The notes: generated from the sequence alone by a model not told the origin. Positions 1 to 10,740 are shown, counted from the stretch's first letter. The stretch: 64,000 nt of DNA from Armigeres subalbatus (GCF_024139115.2 NC_085141.1:167234908-167298907), one strand, 5' to 3'. Made by a program: numbers and translations.

Positions 1-46
1 AATTCCATCTGGAGAACCTACCTTACCGTCCTTCTTCTTCTTCGTC

Positions 47-230
47 TTCTTCTTATTGGCATTACATCCCCACACTGGGACAGAGCCGCCTCGCACCTTA
101 GTCTTCATTAAGCACTTCCACAGTTATTAACTGCGAGGTTTCTAAGCCAGGTTACCATTTTTGCATTCGTATATCATGAGGCTAGCACGATGATACTTTT
201 ATGCCCAAGGAAGTCGAGACAATTTCCTTA
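47..230 (-). repeat. Truncated copy of a tRNA-derived SINE-like family
   Basis: The sequence ('ttggcattacatcccc', then 'cattaagcacttccacag', then 'tgatacttttatgcccaa') matches the bodies of the copies near 15.28-15.53 kb and 35.71-35.96 kb. Those two run on into a tRNA-like head; this copy stops before the head. Family membership is seen directly within the window; the SINE nature is inferred from the longer copies. Confidence 0.7.
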
Positions 231-697
231 CAGTCCTATGATTTGATTACATGCATTGGAAATGCTGTGGAAAATAAAATTTAATGATTTTTTACAATTC
301 TATAAAAAATAAACACGAGAGTGTCCATTATACGAATATGTTGGGGGGTCCATAATAGGGAAGAAGAACGTCCTGAAACGGAACATAAAAATCAAATGAA
401 GTGTCGACTATATGGAAGCAAATTTCTATTATGGACCCCCAGGGGGTCTACTATAGGGCGAATTCAGTCAGACTTTAAAATGTGAATGAATGAAACTATG
501 AATCATTTTATGCCTTGGAAAGGCCAAATGCGTGAACGGTACCCGTTATTTCTTGTCAAAATTGCTTACAGAATATTTCCCAAGTACTCAGAAGTCGTTC
601 ATAATAAACTACAGACGGTGAAAGTTATTTCATGAAAATCAATTTTGTTTGTGGTATTATTTACGAAAATAAAAAGAATGACAACATTTTTTGGGGT
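231..697. other. Unrecognised AT-rich sequence with a short inverted repeat
   Basis: No gene is seen. Arms at 344-358 and 426-440 are 15-base perfect complements (gggggtccataatag / ctattatggaccccc). They look like the ends of a very small foldback element. Confidence 0.5.
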
Positions 698-786
698 GAC
701 AAAATCGGGTCGAAAACGTGATAAAATCGGGTCGAAAACGTGATAAAATCGGGGGTAGACAAAATCGGGGTGTGACAAAATCGGGT
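698..786. repeat. Minisatellite, unit related to 'aaaatcgggtcgaaaacgtgat'
   Basis: About four degenerate units built on 'aaaatcgggtcg' and 'aacgtgat' follow each other. The apparent reading frame across them is a by-product of the repetition. Confidence 0.75.
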
Positions 787-861
787 CAACACTGTATAAC
801 ACTTTAGGTCCCCTGGCCTTTTATAAAAAGTTTGTGTTTGAAGCGAACATATAACCTTTCG

Positions 862-1597
862 TTCCCGTAATACTGGGTTGACACCTTTACGTGGTGTGTT
901 ACGGGGTAAAATCTATCACGGTCACATTGCCAGCTACAGGCAAATCCTGACCCAACGAAAACCTTTACCTTCCCCAATTTCCAATTCTGTAGTGCTTAGG
1001 AAATTGTCGATAAGTCATTAGTAATGTTTTTCTTAGATTGGAATCAAGGATTAAACCCCCCTTGATTTCTGATAGCAGTCTGGAAAAGCATTTCAAAAAT
1101 AACATAAGTATAATGAAAGTGACCAATCTTCTAATGTTGTGCTAGTACTTCTTTTATTTTCAGAATTGTCATCACATCTGTCACCGAGGAAAGAAGCTGA
1201 CGTTACCATCTACTAATGATGATATCCTTCTTTTCTAATTTATAGTGAACGTAGTTATTCTGAACACGACGTCAACCATCACTTGCCGAATGGAGCATTT
1301 CATAACTTTTAAATAGCTTCGCTCCCAACGAAAAATTCATTGATATTATATTTGATTACTATTTATACTAACAGGAAGCGTTTGGTACGGGAGGTTCACG
1401 CTTTCTTCCTTTCCCCTCGATTTCATGGTATGGATCGACTTTAAGGGTTTACAAATTCTGAAATCATCTCTGCGGTACATACTGCGTAGTTGGCCTGGCC
1501 GTATGAAAAGAAAAATGACCGAATTTAGAAACCGTCATTTTCCAGGATGCTTTCAAGTATTGGCTGCGCAAGTATGAGATTAGATTAGATTAGATTA
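862..1597 (+). mobile_element. Retroposed insertion with 22-base target duplication and (TTAGA)n tail
   Basis: An exact 22-base direct repeat (gaagcgaacatataaccttt plus cg) lies at 840-861 and 1598-1619. The 736 bases between them end in a tandem 'gatta' tract directly before the second copy. A long variable-length target duplication plus a simple-repeat 3' tail is the hallmark of LINE-mediated insertion. No reading frame or tRNA-like head is recognised, so it is either a 5'-truncated LINE 3' end or a SINE of unknown type. Confidence 0.7.
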
Positions 1598-1701
1598 GAA
1601 GCGAACATATAACCTTTCGGTAAACTTAGCTGCCAAGAAAGGAAAACAACAATCTCAGTTCCAAAGAAAAAAAACTAATAAATTTAGTGTGCAATTGGCA
1701 A

Positions 1702-2187
1702 ATGACGATATTCGTTATAATTTTCTTATTACTGATCGGTGGTAGGACCCAGCATGAACAGTTTCATAAACTAATTTCAAATCGGATCTATAAAAATAAA
1801 AAATCATCTCAACACTCTGAGACGTTATATAACCTATCCGAAAACCACAGTCTGTGCATTTTAGCACTAGTTCTTGCAATAATAATGGCAGCACTGGTGG
1901 AAGGTGCACCCACAGGCAAAAGTATTTCGACTGTTCTAAATTTGCTCAAGCTACCTATTCTCGTACAACGTAGGAGATTTATGAGGATTCACTTGACTCG
2001 ATCTGAAATGAGCGTTGAATTATTGCAACAACAGGTAATGATGCTGCGCTACAAGTGGGTAGCAATATTTTGTTCGCACCTCTGCCGAATCAAGACACCG
2101 GCGGCGGTATACGTTTTTTCTGTCTATCTACCCGGTACGTTCTATATTATGTTTGCTAAAATGTTCAGTGGCATTCGTATCACGTAG
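1702..2187 (+). CDS. Doubtful hydrophobic ORF upstream of the Spaetzle gene
   Basis: This is an open frame of about 160 codons from an ATG at 1702. It begins with a signal-peptide-like run (MTIFVIIFLLLIGG) and has a second hydrophobic run around 1855-1905 (HSLCILALVLAIIMAALVEG). No family is recognised. The second run resembles the signal peptide of the downstream gene, where HSVAMFALVLL is read across 2261. A possible splice donor (gcg|gtatac) near 2106 and an acceptor (tttgcag) at 2254-2260 would join the two frames in phase. It could be an upstream exon, a decayed duplicate of the first exon, or chance. An internal signal peptide would be odd in a joined protein, so I favour a separate start downstream. 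Confidence 0.25.
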   Translation: MTIFVIIFLLLIGGRTQHEQFHKLISNRIYKNKKSSQHSETLYNLSENHSLCILALVLAIIMAALVEGAPTGKSISTVLNLLKLPILVQRRRFMRIHLTRSEMSVELLQQQVMMLRYKWVAIFCSHLCRIKTPAAVYVFSVYLPGTFYIMFAKMFSGIRIT

Positions 2188-2272
2188 TAATCCTACCGAA
2201 ACTAGTATTGGTGGAGTGTTTTTTTAGAGATTTGTCCTCACTTATAAATATAATTTGCAGCATTCAGTGGCA

Positions 2273-3010
2273 ATGTTTGCATTAGTGCTGTTAGTGCTCT
2301 TAGTGACACCATCGTATTCATTTGGATTCTGGCCGTTAGTGAGATCAAAAGACCAAAAAGTATTACCACGGTTCGCCAATGCAAAGCAAGGATTCGGCAA
2401 TACGTTGGTTGGAAATACCAACCAACAAAACAGCTCTCCAGGGAGCAGCACAGTTGCCACACCACCCGAAGTCAACTACGACTTCATGTTCGTTAGTGAT
2501 GTAGAATCGCGGATAGATAAGACGGAAGACTGCAATCCTGATTACCCTATCTGTACCAATGTAATAGACTATCCGCAGCAGTTGGTGAATGACATCATCG
2601 CTCGACAGGAGTATCGTTTTGCTGAAGTGTTTGGTGACGACGTGGTGATAGACAACGACGATACTTTGGAGAAGCGGTTTGACACATCCGATGATGAGTT
2701 TCTTTGCACGAGCATTGAAAAATTAGTGCACCCTCAGAGTGGATATACAATTCATAACAAGCTGGTGATGATAGTAAATACTCCGAGCTATATGCAGGGA
2801 GTGCGAATAGAAACGTGCAGAAACCCTGGCAAGGCTTGCCATAAACTAGAGCACCTCGTATCGTTGTACTCGACAGAATGCAAGCAATTGTATCATTACA
2901 GGACTTTATTAGCTTTCGACGCATTGACCAAGCAACCTTACAAAGAATCATTTCGATTACCATCCTGCTGTAAGTGCGTCATAAAACCGTTACAAAGGTT
3001 ACATTTATGA
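2273..3010 (+). CDS. spz: Spaetzle-family cystine-knot Toll ligand precursor
   Basis: A secreted precursor of 245 residues. The ATG at 2273 starts a clear signal peptide (residues 1 to about 17, MFALVLLVLLVTPSYSFG), so I chose it over the in-frame TTG at 2255, which lies inside a probable splice acceptor. Residues 18-135 are a variable prodomain with two cysteines (87, 94) and an NSS glycosylation sequon. A basic pair K134-R135 (TLEKR) precedes a domain of 110 residues. That domain carries seven cysteines (145, 182, 189, 203, 232, 233, 235) ending in the SCCKC signature, with VRIETC, TECKQLYHYR and ESFRLPSCC as in Spaetzle C-terminal fragments (about 106 residues in Drosophila). In that family a serine protease cleaves the precursor and the disulfide-linked dimer activates Toll in immunity and dorsoventral patterning. 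Which mosquito paralogue this is cannot be told here. The frame is intact, and it is the only convincing host gene in the window. Confidence 0.9.
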   Translation: MFALVLLVLLVTPSYSFGFWPLVRSKDQKVLPRFANAKQGFGNTLVGNTNQQNSSPGSSTVATPPEVNYDFMFVSDVESRIDKTEDCNPDYPICTNVIDYPQQLVNDIIARQEYRFAEVFGDDVVIDNDDTLEKRFDTSDDEFLCTSIEKLVHPQSGYTIHNKLVMIVNTPSYMQGVRIETCRNPGKACHKLEHLVSLYSTECKQLYHYRTLLAFDALTKQPYKESFRLPSCCKCVIKPLQRLHL

Positions 3011-3085
3011 ATAAGTAATTCACGATGCGTGAAAAAATGTTTGAAGGTTGTTAAAATTCTGTATATAACTGTGTTGGAATGTTTT

Positions 3086-3091
3086 AATAAA
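3086..3091 (+). promoter_or_regulatory. Polyadenylation signal AATAAA
   Basis: A canonical hexamer begins 76 bases after the Spaetzle stop codon and fits as its 3' end signal. Confidence 0.7.
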
Positions 3092-3208
3092 TATAAATGA
3101 AAAATTTGTTGACTGATTAATTATTTATTACAAAAATCCATAAATTCAGAAAATAAAAAAAACTGATCGTGATGTTTGTATTTTAAAAAGTCTATCCATT
3201 TATCTGAT

Positions 3209-3656
3209 TAGCATTAGCATTAGCATTTAGCAGTTCGCACAAATTCGTAGGTGGTACAAGCCAAGACTATTGTATGAGAGTAGCATCACTTTCATCCGTT
3301 ACCACAGATATTGATTTGGGACTAATCACTAACTCTTAGATGGAAGCAATGTACTCTCCAGTAGTCGAGATCTGTCCTGGCCACATCCTTGCAAATGCTG
3401 AGGAAGGGGAAGGATGGTTTGTTGGACACCTACTTAAGAAAGATGCAGAGAAGTCTACGACCTCTCATAGGTGCCACGGGTGGTTTTGGGATTGTGTGGA
3501 AGGGTTATAACAGTTGAAATCGTTTTGGTATAACGTGAAACACAGAAAGCACTGAGATAGAAATACAAAGTAGGAAAGGGACGAGCCAGGAATTGAACCC
3601 ACGACCTCCTGCTTATAAGGCAGAAGCGGTAGCCACTAGACCACCGAGCTCGTCTT
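3209..3656 (-). mobile_element. tRNA-derived SINE with 21-base target duplication
   Basis: Identical 21-base repeats (aagtctatccatttatctga plus t) flank it at 3188-3208 and 3657-3677. On the minus strand it starts at 3656 with a tRNA-like head. The head has a GACGAGC/GCTCGTC end pairing, an A-box-like TGGTCTAGTGGC, an anticodon-like CCTTATAAG and a B box GGTTCAATTCC. It ends at 3209 in tandem 'tgctaa' units. The RNA polymerase III boxes, tail and target duplication together make it a LINE-mobilised SINE. It sits about 120 bases past the Spaetzle polyadenylation signal. Confidence 0.85.
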
Positions 3657-3753
3657 AAGTCTATCCATTTATCTGATATGCTAAAAATATGATGTGATAT
3701 AAAATAGTCTAAGATTAGTGGTACCTCAACTAAAACTGTTTCAAATATAGACA

Positions 3754-3939
3754 TACACAGGATTTTGTTTTTACACGATTTTTTTTCGCTCGTATTTTTG
3801 ATCGTGTGACTTCAATTTGCCACCAAACAAATCCAGAATAAATCAAAGAAAAATCACATGATAATTAATATACGTTAAACATTTAGGATGAGTGGGAAAT
3901 TGAGAAAATGTAAATCGCGTAAAAACAAAATCCAGTGTA
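3754..3939. mobile_element. TA-flanked MITE
   Basis: The ends are inverted repeats: tacacaggattttgttttta at the left and its near complement ending in ccagtgta at the right. TA lies at both borders. The ends resemble those of the element at 32476-32668, so the two are probably related. Confidence 0.7.
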
Positions 3940-5574
3940 TCTCGATTGTACGTGCATTTTACCTCAATAGAAAGTAGGTACAATAAAAAATTTAAATTTG
4001 AAATTTAGATATGTTTTAAGCAAAGCACATGCGTGGGGTTATTCACATACTTTACTAGCATCTCAACAATCTTACGTTACACAACATACATGTATTATTA
4101 TTTTATACAATTCAATGAACATCTATAACAGTTGGTGGCATACTCTAGGCGCAATATAAGATATATACCAAATGTTATGAAGGGTTTTGTTTTTAACCTA
4201 AGAAAGCATTTCCTCAGGAAACTGTTTTAAATTTATCTTAAATATACCATGAATAAATCGGTTGCGTCAATAGTTTTATAGCAATACATGTGTATGATAT
4301 TTTTCCCAATTTTTATCCACTTTGCAATGGTGGTAATTTTTTTCAGAAACCAAAATAGTTAATTCATCACCTTAACTATTATTATAGTGACAATTATTAT
4401 GATTTATCTGTCAAAACACTGAATTCCAGTTCTAGTTCTATGTATTAACTTACCTATTGGATAACATAAATTTTCTTCAGAGAGCAAATTAATTTAAAGT
4501 TGTGAGCGATAAAATTTTCTTCAGAAACGAATTAGGTGCATTTTCAAAATGAGGATAAATTTATCTAGTTGAATAGTTGTTTTTACACCCATCCAGATGG
4601 CAGATTTTAATACAGTTCTGCACAAGAACTTTGGCAAAAACAGTTTCGGAAGATTTCAATGCAAACATTGCAATGCATTGTATCAAAATCTCACAATTTT
4701 GAAAGATTGACAATTTTGAATCTTGTACATTTCAAGATTTTATACAATAGTTCCAAGATTTGTTTTTTGGGCATAGTGTATCCTTGTACTTGCCACACAA
4801 GATACATATTCGTGCAATGGGGAGCGAGCATAGAAAAGCTTTCAATTAATAACTGAGGAAATGCTAAAAAGAATACTAATATATATTAGGACATTTGAGC
4901 ACGTTTTCAGACAATGAATTTTGATGATGAATTCTGGTGAGAGCTGTAACGGCTTTAAAAACTGTCTCCTAGTACCGGACACTGAACAGCGCAACATTGC
5001 ACCATGTTCAAATATGAGGAAGTTCGCATTACATTACTGAAGGGATCATTAAGAATGAAACTTTTTTCCACCTGCTTTGAGTTGTAGATGTTGCAGTGTG
5101 TTAGTAGATTTCGGTGATTTATTTGGCATTTCAGTCTGGTTTTTGAATGGAAAACTAGACCGAAACGCCATTCAAAAACCAGACTGCAACGCTTTTCAAA
5201 AACTAGAATTAAATCCCCAAAAAGGACATCATAAACAGTCGACCGATATGTCATTTGGCATAATGGTGAATAGCTTCAAAAGTGATGGTCATTTGACATA
5301 ACCGATGTTGGATAAAGTTTTTTTTAACCCTTTCAGGACGACTTTTTTATGTTTATTTAACGTACAGATTTTGTTTTTTTCGCTCGATCCTGCCAAAAAT
5401 ACTATAGAAAGAACTAAAAAGGTGTTGAAATATTTTTTTCGGATGTCCTAGGCCGTCCAAACTATTCTGGAGTACATATCCTCGGATGAATCAGAAAATA
5501 TCGCTGGAAATAAAATGTCCAAAGCTGACAGTATGTCCAAAAATGTCTATGTGATCATAAGAATTAACGTAACC
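3940..5574. other. Unrecognised AT-rich intergenic DNA with one hairpin
   Basis: No gene or known family is recognised. Arms 5133-5150 and 5168-5185 (agtctggtttttgaatgg and its exact complement) form a perfect 18-base stem with a 17-base loop. Confidence 0.5.
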
Positions 5575-6110
5575 TATTTCAGGGTCTCCAAAATGGCCTG
5601 GAGTTCAGAACATACGATCTACCGGATCAACCAAGGCCTGAACGTTGTATCCGTGCACTGCTAAACATCCCAGCAGGTCCATTGAGCCGAAAGAGTTTCA
5701 CTAATTATGTTTACAAGCTACTACAGACCTTTTTGGTTCTCCAAAATGTCCTGGAGTTCAAAACATGCGATCTACCCGATCAACCAAGTCCTGAACGATG
5801 TATCCGTTTAGCGCTAAACATTACAGCAGGTTCATTGTGCCGATACGATTTCATTAATTTTTTTCACAAGCTACAATAGTCCGTCCATGATTTGATATTC
5901 TTCGAATAGAGGATCGGCTGTGTTATAGACCCTTTTGTGATCTATCCAATGAACCAAGTTACGAATGATGTATGATATAATATCCCCCTAGGTTCATTGA
6001 GTTGATATGACTTCAATCATTATTCATATAAGCTACTACAGACCTTTTAGGTTCACCAAAACGTCCTGGAAACCGTAACGATTGAACTACTTGATCATCC
6101 AAGTCCGAAT
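5575..6110 (+). repeat. Satellite-like array, ~154-base unit (forward)
   Basis: Successive units carry 'ctccaaaatg' (near 5584 and 5738), 'cctggagttca', 'gatctac' and 'gatcaaccaag'. A more decayed third unit and part of a fourth follow to about 6110. The unit is homologous, in inverse orientation, to the array at 11390-12075. A fragment near 6300-6375 matches another part of that family. Confidence 0.7.
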
Positions 6111-6434
6111 ACGGAGAACAAATCTCAGGTTAACCACAGTGGCAGTGTGCATCTTGACTCATGATTAATTTGGAGCACCTTGAACATTAGATCTTATATT
6201 CATGGAAATTAGGATCATGTGCTTATTACACCGGATTGGGAAAATGCCGATGATGAGAATATTGCGAAAGTCTTGATGTGGAAGTTAGCATGAACGAAAC
6301 TCAAAAATATTTCGGAGTATCTTGAAAATCCCATATTTACGAAAATTGGGTTTGCATGATCCGTATATACCGTATCTAACAGACAACAACGCTATTTAGA
6401 CTTTTTATTAACTAACATATATGAAGATTTCTGT

Positions 6435-7560
6435 GTGACTGAATCATTGAATCCATCGTGGAAAAATGAAGCGTTTCACACAGCAATCGAATATTCTCTC
6501 ATCATTCACGCCCACCAAAACCCCAACGACTTTGAGTACGTGGAAGTCTTTGAATACCATTTAGCAGAATATGAAACAATTAAACTAAGATTAAATAGTA
6601 TTAAATGGCAGTCAATTATAAGGAATGGAGGAAATATCGAAACTGCTGCTTACACTTTTAATGAAACTTTGCAACAAATAATAAAACAAGAAATTCCACT
6701 AAAGAAAATACGAAGACAAAGAAATACAAAAAGTCCAATCTGGTACAACAGCCAAATAAAAAATTTAAAAAATCGCAAGCGAAAAGCACATAAAATTTAC
6801 AAGATAGAAGAAAGTGATCAAAACTTGGCAAAATATTTGGAAATTTGCGACCAACTGAATCTAGCCATCAGTAATGCACTTGAAGAATATAATTCAAAAA
6901 CTGAGCTTGAAATGAAGTCCTGTTCAACGAACTTTTTTAATTACGTGAACTTTTCGAAGCAATTGTCAATGAAAAGCTATTTTTGCAAATTGAAAATACA
7001 ATTACTGATACGCAACACGGCTTTTTGAAGGTCGCTCGACCTCAACATATTTGCCTCAATTTGTGGACTATTAATTGAATGCAATGGATAACGGCAACCT
7101 TGTAGAAGCTCTATATATAGACTTTAGTAAGGCATTTGATCGCATTGATATACCGATGCTGCTTTTCAAATTACAAAAAAAATGGGATTGAGCCAGGTCT
7201 CCTGAAATGGCTAGAGTCATACAACTCACCGCCAACAAATTATTAAATTTATTTGTCACAAATCAAAACCAATTCAAATTACTCCGGGCCCATTCAAGGT
7301 TCTCATTTGGGCCCTCTTCTTTTTATCTTGTATGTAAACAACATTTCCTAAATTCTAAAAAACATTAAAGTATTAATTTATGGTGCAAGAAAAGCCTATT
7401 AGAACTGAATGTGAAAAAAATGCAACTTGATGTCATTTAGCAGAAAAAGAACAACACCAAACATTTCAGTCGCATTAGGAAATCAAAATGTGGAAAAATC
7501 TAAAAGAGTAAGAGACTTAGGAGTCATCTAAGACTCTAAACTCTAAACTACAACACAAAA
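6435..7560 (+). pseudogene. LINE ORF2 remnant: EN-RT linker and broken reverse transcriptase
   Basis: The frame at 6435-7028 encodes the basic region between endonuclease and RT of a non-LTR element (TKSPIWYNSQIKNLKNRKRK). Shifted frames beyond it keep RT pieces: GRST near 7030, an ALYIDFSKAFDRID block near 7110-7150 with the first catalytic Asp, and a thumb-region LELNVKK followed by RVRDLGVI near 7400-7530. The tyrosine of the second catalytic motif is visible near 7380, but the following Asp-Asp has been deleted and the sequence jumps to the next helix. With frameshifts and stops it cannot be functional. The clade is uncertain, within the jockey/CR1-like LINEs. The fragment at 10973-11310 would fit as the missing downstream part of the same family. 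Confidence 0.75.
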
Positions 7561-9498
7561 CGAACAGTGGGTAATGTCTGTGACATAACCGCTAAGTGGA
7601 CGTAGGACTTGACTTGACCATGCCTTTAAGATACATAATATGTCCAAATTTCTCACATCAACTATTTTGGATAAATAATCGGCATTGCATACCATTGCTT
7701 GGCAAAATCTTCTCATCAAACCGACACAGAATTCAAATCTACCTCGAACAAGAATCATCAAAAAAATTCAGGAAGTATCTGTCCGGTCACGAAATATTAG
7801 CCTCGACAGTGGCAACCTTCCCACTGAAGGACTGCCTGAAATAAACCACAAGTTGGCTCAGCAGGGGACTGTATCTCAGCCCTTCCACTGAAGAGCCTTC
7901 TAATCCGTGCGATAGCGACTGAAGGAGAACATTATTTTTAACTCTTAGAGCCTTGGAAAAGGCTGTTTGCTTCGGCTAAGTGTAAAAAGCAAGAAAACGA
8001 TCTTTTCAAATAACCGCGAATCACTAGAAAGTGATGGTATAAAAAAGACTGAATGCTCACCGAGCGAATGCACTTTTCTTTTATACCTTATTTTGAATCT
8101 TCTCTGCTTCCCAATTGGTGGGCCAATCAGCTAGTGTCTTGTATCCCGCTTCTTTGTTAGCCAAAGCGTCATCATCATCAACGCGTTCGAGAAGGGCTTC
8201 TTCTTTTTTACGCTTGTTGCTCGCTGCTGGCGTCTATTTCCTAACGGGACTTTCCGCTAGATACAGGCCAATAAGCCGGGCAAGCGAGCTTAGAATTGCA
8301 GTTCAGGTAGGAAGTACGTGTTTTTTCTGAAACAACATTGTTAGTAGCAGAAGGAAGGAAACACCCGGACATGGGATTTCGGGTGATAAGATTTAGAATT
8401 GGTAACATGGGACGATCATTCAGTCACGTTCGCTTTGTGTGCGGTCAGTATCAAACAATGTTTTTCTAAATATTTTTTTTATCAATGCCAAAAAATCCAA
8501 CATTTAATGAAAAATCGATTGATAGTTTATTAATGTTTGAGCTGTTATCGGTGTTTTTTCATCCAAATAAGATTATGTGAGAGATTTGGACATCTTATGA
8601 ATCTTTAAAGACATGGTCAAGCGAAGTCCTTCGTCCACTTCGCGGTTAAATCAGAAAAATTATCCACTGCTAGTTTTGACGCTATTCATGAAAATCACGT
8701 ATAAAATTTTATCTCTAGAATAGTGGATTTGACACCCAAGTACAATTTCTATCCCGAAGGGTATTGAAAGCATTGATATTGATCTCTATTATTGGCTCTC
8801 TGAAGAACCGTTTGTTTTTTTGACATACATGCTGCATCATGTGGCTTTTCTTCAGCCTGTCTCGGCTCAGCACCGATGCCGGCCGGTCTCGGCTCGACTC
8901 TGCTGCTGCTGCCGGTATCTGCTCAGCATTGCTGCTTTGTCGGGTCTGTAGGGTGGACTGCTGATGTACTGGCTAGGTTTCGGCTGATGATGGTCGCTTC
9001 GATGGTGTCGAGCCGAAAAAGCGGTCGGTGAAGACTTCATTCCCTGCTAAAAAGTGTGAGTGCTGTTCAATCGATGATGTGGTTGCTTCGCTCGTCCCGG
9101 TCAGAATGAAAGGAAAAAATCGCGTTGCGCTATTTTATGGCTTCTCGACAGACCCAGCAGCTGCTCATTCGCTGATGTCTGCACCAATCAGAACGTGGTA
9201 ATGGAATGATGCAAGAATTATTTTTTTTCAATTAATTCATGTTTATTTCCAGGTGTTTTCTTAAAATGTAACATGGTAAGTGTTTATCCAGTTGGCCCTT
9301 CAGCTTTAGTTCTATATTTTCACAGTTTTACTCTAGTTTATGAATTTAAAAAGTTTTCTAGTTTGGCAATTTAGCCTTTAGGAGGCATTGATTTGCACCC
9401 CCCTGAAATGAGATGTAGTTCTTGAAGCCGTCTACCGATTGGGTGGCGCTAGTGTTGCCTTTCCTATCTCCGTTCATACTGCCGCGAGAGAATTGGCG
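7561..9498. other. Unrecognised intergenic DNA
   Basis: No convincing gene is seen. A GC-richer patch at 8850-9060 rich in 'ctcggctc' and 'ctgctgctgc' stands out from the AT-rich surroundings, but I do not recognise it. Confidence 0.4.
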
Positions 9499-9873
9499 AT
9501 TGGCGCTTTGATGTTGCATGAAGAAGAAGAAGCAGAAAGATGATAATCAAAAATATTCGCACGGGAAAACATACGAAGATATTTTTGAAACACTTCTTTA
9601 AAATTCTAGAAGCAATTTAATTAAAAATGGTAAGCAGTACAGGGTTAAACTTGGTTTCTACTGCGCAATAAACACAATATTTCAATTTCAATTTTTACTC
9701 TGTGATATCATACTTAATACACAGTATAAGAAAAGTCCAACCCCGTACTGTTTACCGTTTTTAATTAGATTGCCTCTAGAATTTCAGAGATATCTTCGTA
9801 TGTTTTCCCGCGCGAAATTTTTTAAATATCATCTTTTTGTTTCTTCTTCTTCATGCAACATCAAAGCGCCAAT
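9499..9873. mobile_element. Foldback MITE, 375 bases
   Basis: The left arm starts ATTGGCGCTTTGATGTTGCA and runs through a GAA-rich tract and 'gggaaaacatacgaagatat'. The right arm repeats all of this as an inverse complement and ends GCGCCAAT at 9873. The arms are over 150 bases with scattered mismatches, and the loop is around 9665-9720. No coding capacity is seen. Confidence 0.8.
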
Positions 9874-10084
9874 TAATCACGTCGAGAATCACGCAACAAT
9901 GCAATACATCTCGTTGAATATAATTTAACAATACAACACATGCCGCTTACGCATCCGACTTCGACATTCTGACTTCGTGTGTTTATTGCTTAACCGGCAA
10001 TGTTTACATCCAGCACCATGTTTTCGGCTTCAGGCGAGTTGTTCGTGGATGACAGCCGTTTCATGGGGGTGTTGATTTGTTTGT

Positions 10085-10740
10085 AAAATTTGATAACCTA
10101 ACTACTATGTACACTAATATTTACAATAAAAATTTGATAACCTAGATTGGAACTAGCGCCCTAATCGGAGCCTGATCCGAATGCAAGCAACGGACCCTAA
10201 ACTTTTCTTTACTCTCACCAAAGCGCTCATGTAAGGTTTTTATCCCGGCCAGACGGTGGACTTCGGATGGTCTTGTCCTGGGAGGGGTGTTGAGGATCAT
10301 CCTCAGGAATTTGTTTTGGACCCGTTGAAGTTTGAGGTGGTGGGTTTTAGCGCAGCTCTCCCAGACCGGCATGCCGTATTCGATCACAGGGAGGATGATT
10401 TGCTTGTAGACAGCAAGCTTATTTTTCAGGGACAATGACGACCGGCGGTTGATCAAAGGGTACAGTAGTTTCAACAAGACGTTACACTTTGTCACCGTTT
10501 TGTCAACCTGCTGCCTGAAAATAAGCTTGCTGTCGAGGGTCAAGCCAAGGTAGTCGGCCTCATTGGCCCATTCCACAGTCGTGCCATTGAGGATGATTTT
10601 ACAGTCCCCAGGCGGAACAAGTTTAGGGGATTTGGAGTGGGGGAAAATGATGACCTGGGTCTTCGCCTCGTTGATACAGATCTTCCAGCTGGTGAGGTAC
10701 TCTGTCAGGGCACCCAGGCCTCGTTGGAGTTGATGCAAGA
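10085..10740 (-). pseudogene. 5'-truncated jockey-clade LINE, RT C-terminal part
   Basis: The open frame 10142-10738 (198 codons) reads the RT thumb and C-terminal region: ...LTSWKICINEAKTQVI, then EADYLGLTLDSKLIF, KLAVYKQIILPVIEYGMPVW and LQRVQNKFLRMIL. This matches the C-terminal region of the complete jockey element at 26.6-31.1 kb (YLGLLLDQKLTF, LLIYKQIFRPAMLYAVPIW). Catalytic motifs upstream are absent, as expected of 5' truncation. After the stop the 3' end holds two copies of 'tttgataacct' (near 10089 and 10133), a short repeat of the kind often seen at LINE 3' ends. The frame is undisturbed, so this is a fairly recent insertion. Confidence 0.8.

Noticed and set aside
2243..2268. TATA box (tataaata) and initiator (tcagt) just before the Spaetzle ATG
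   Set aside because: Spacing is about 23 bases and would leave a leader of only 7 bases; a splice acceptor (tttgcag) at the same place is at least as plausible.
3590..3656. tRNA gene on the minus strand
   Set aside because: It is the head of a SINE bounded by a 21-base target duplication, and the T arm does not pair properly.
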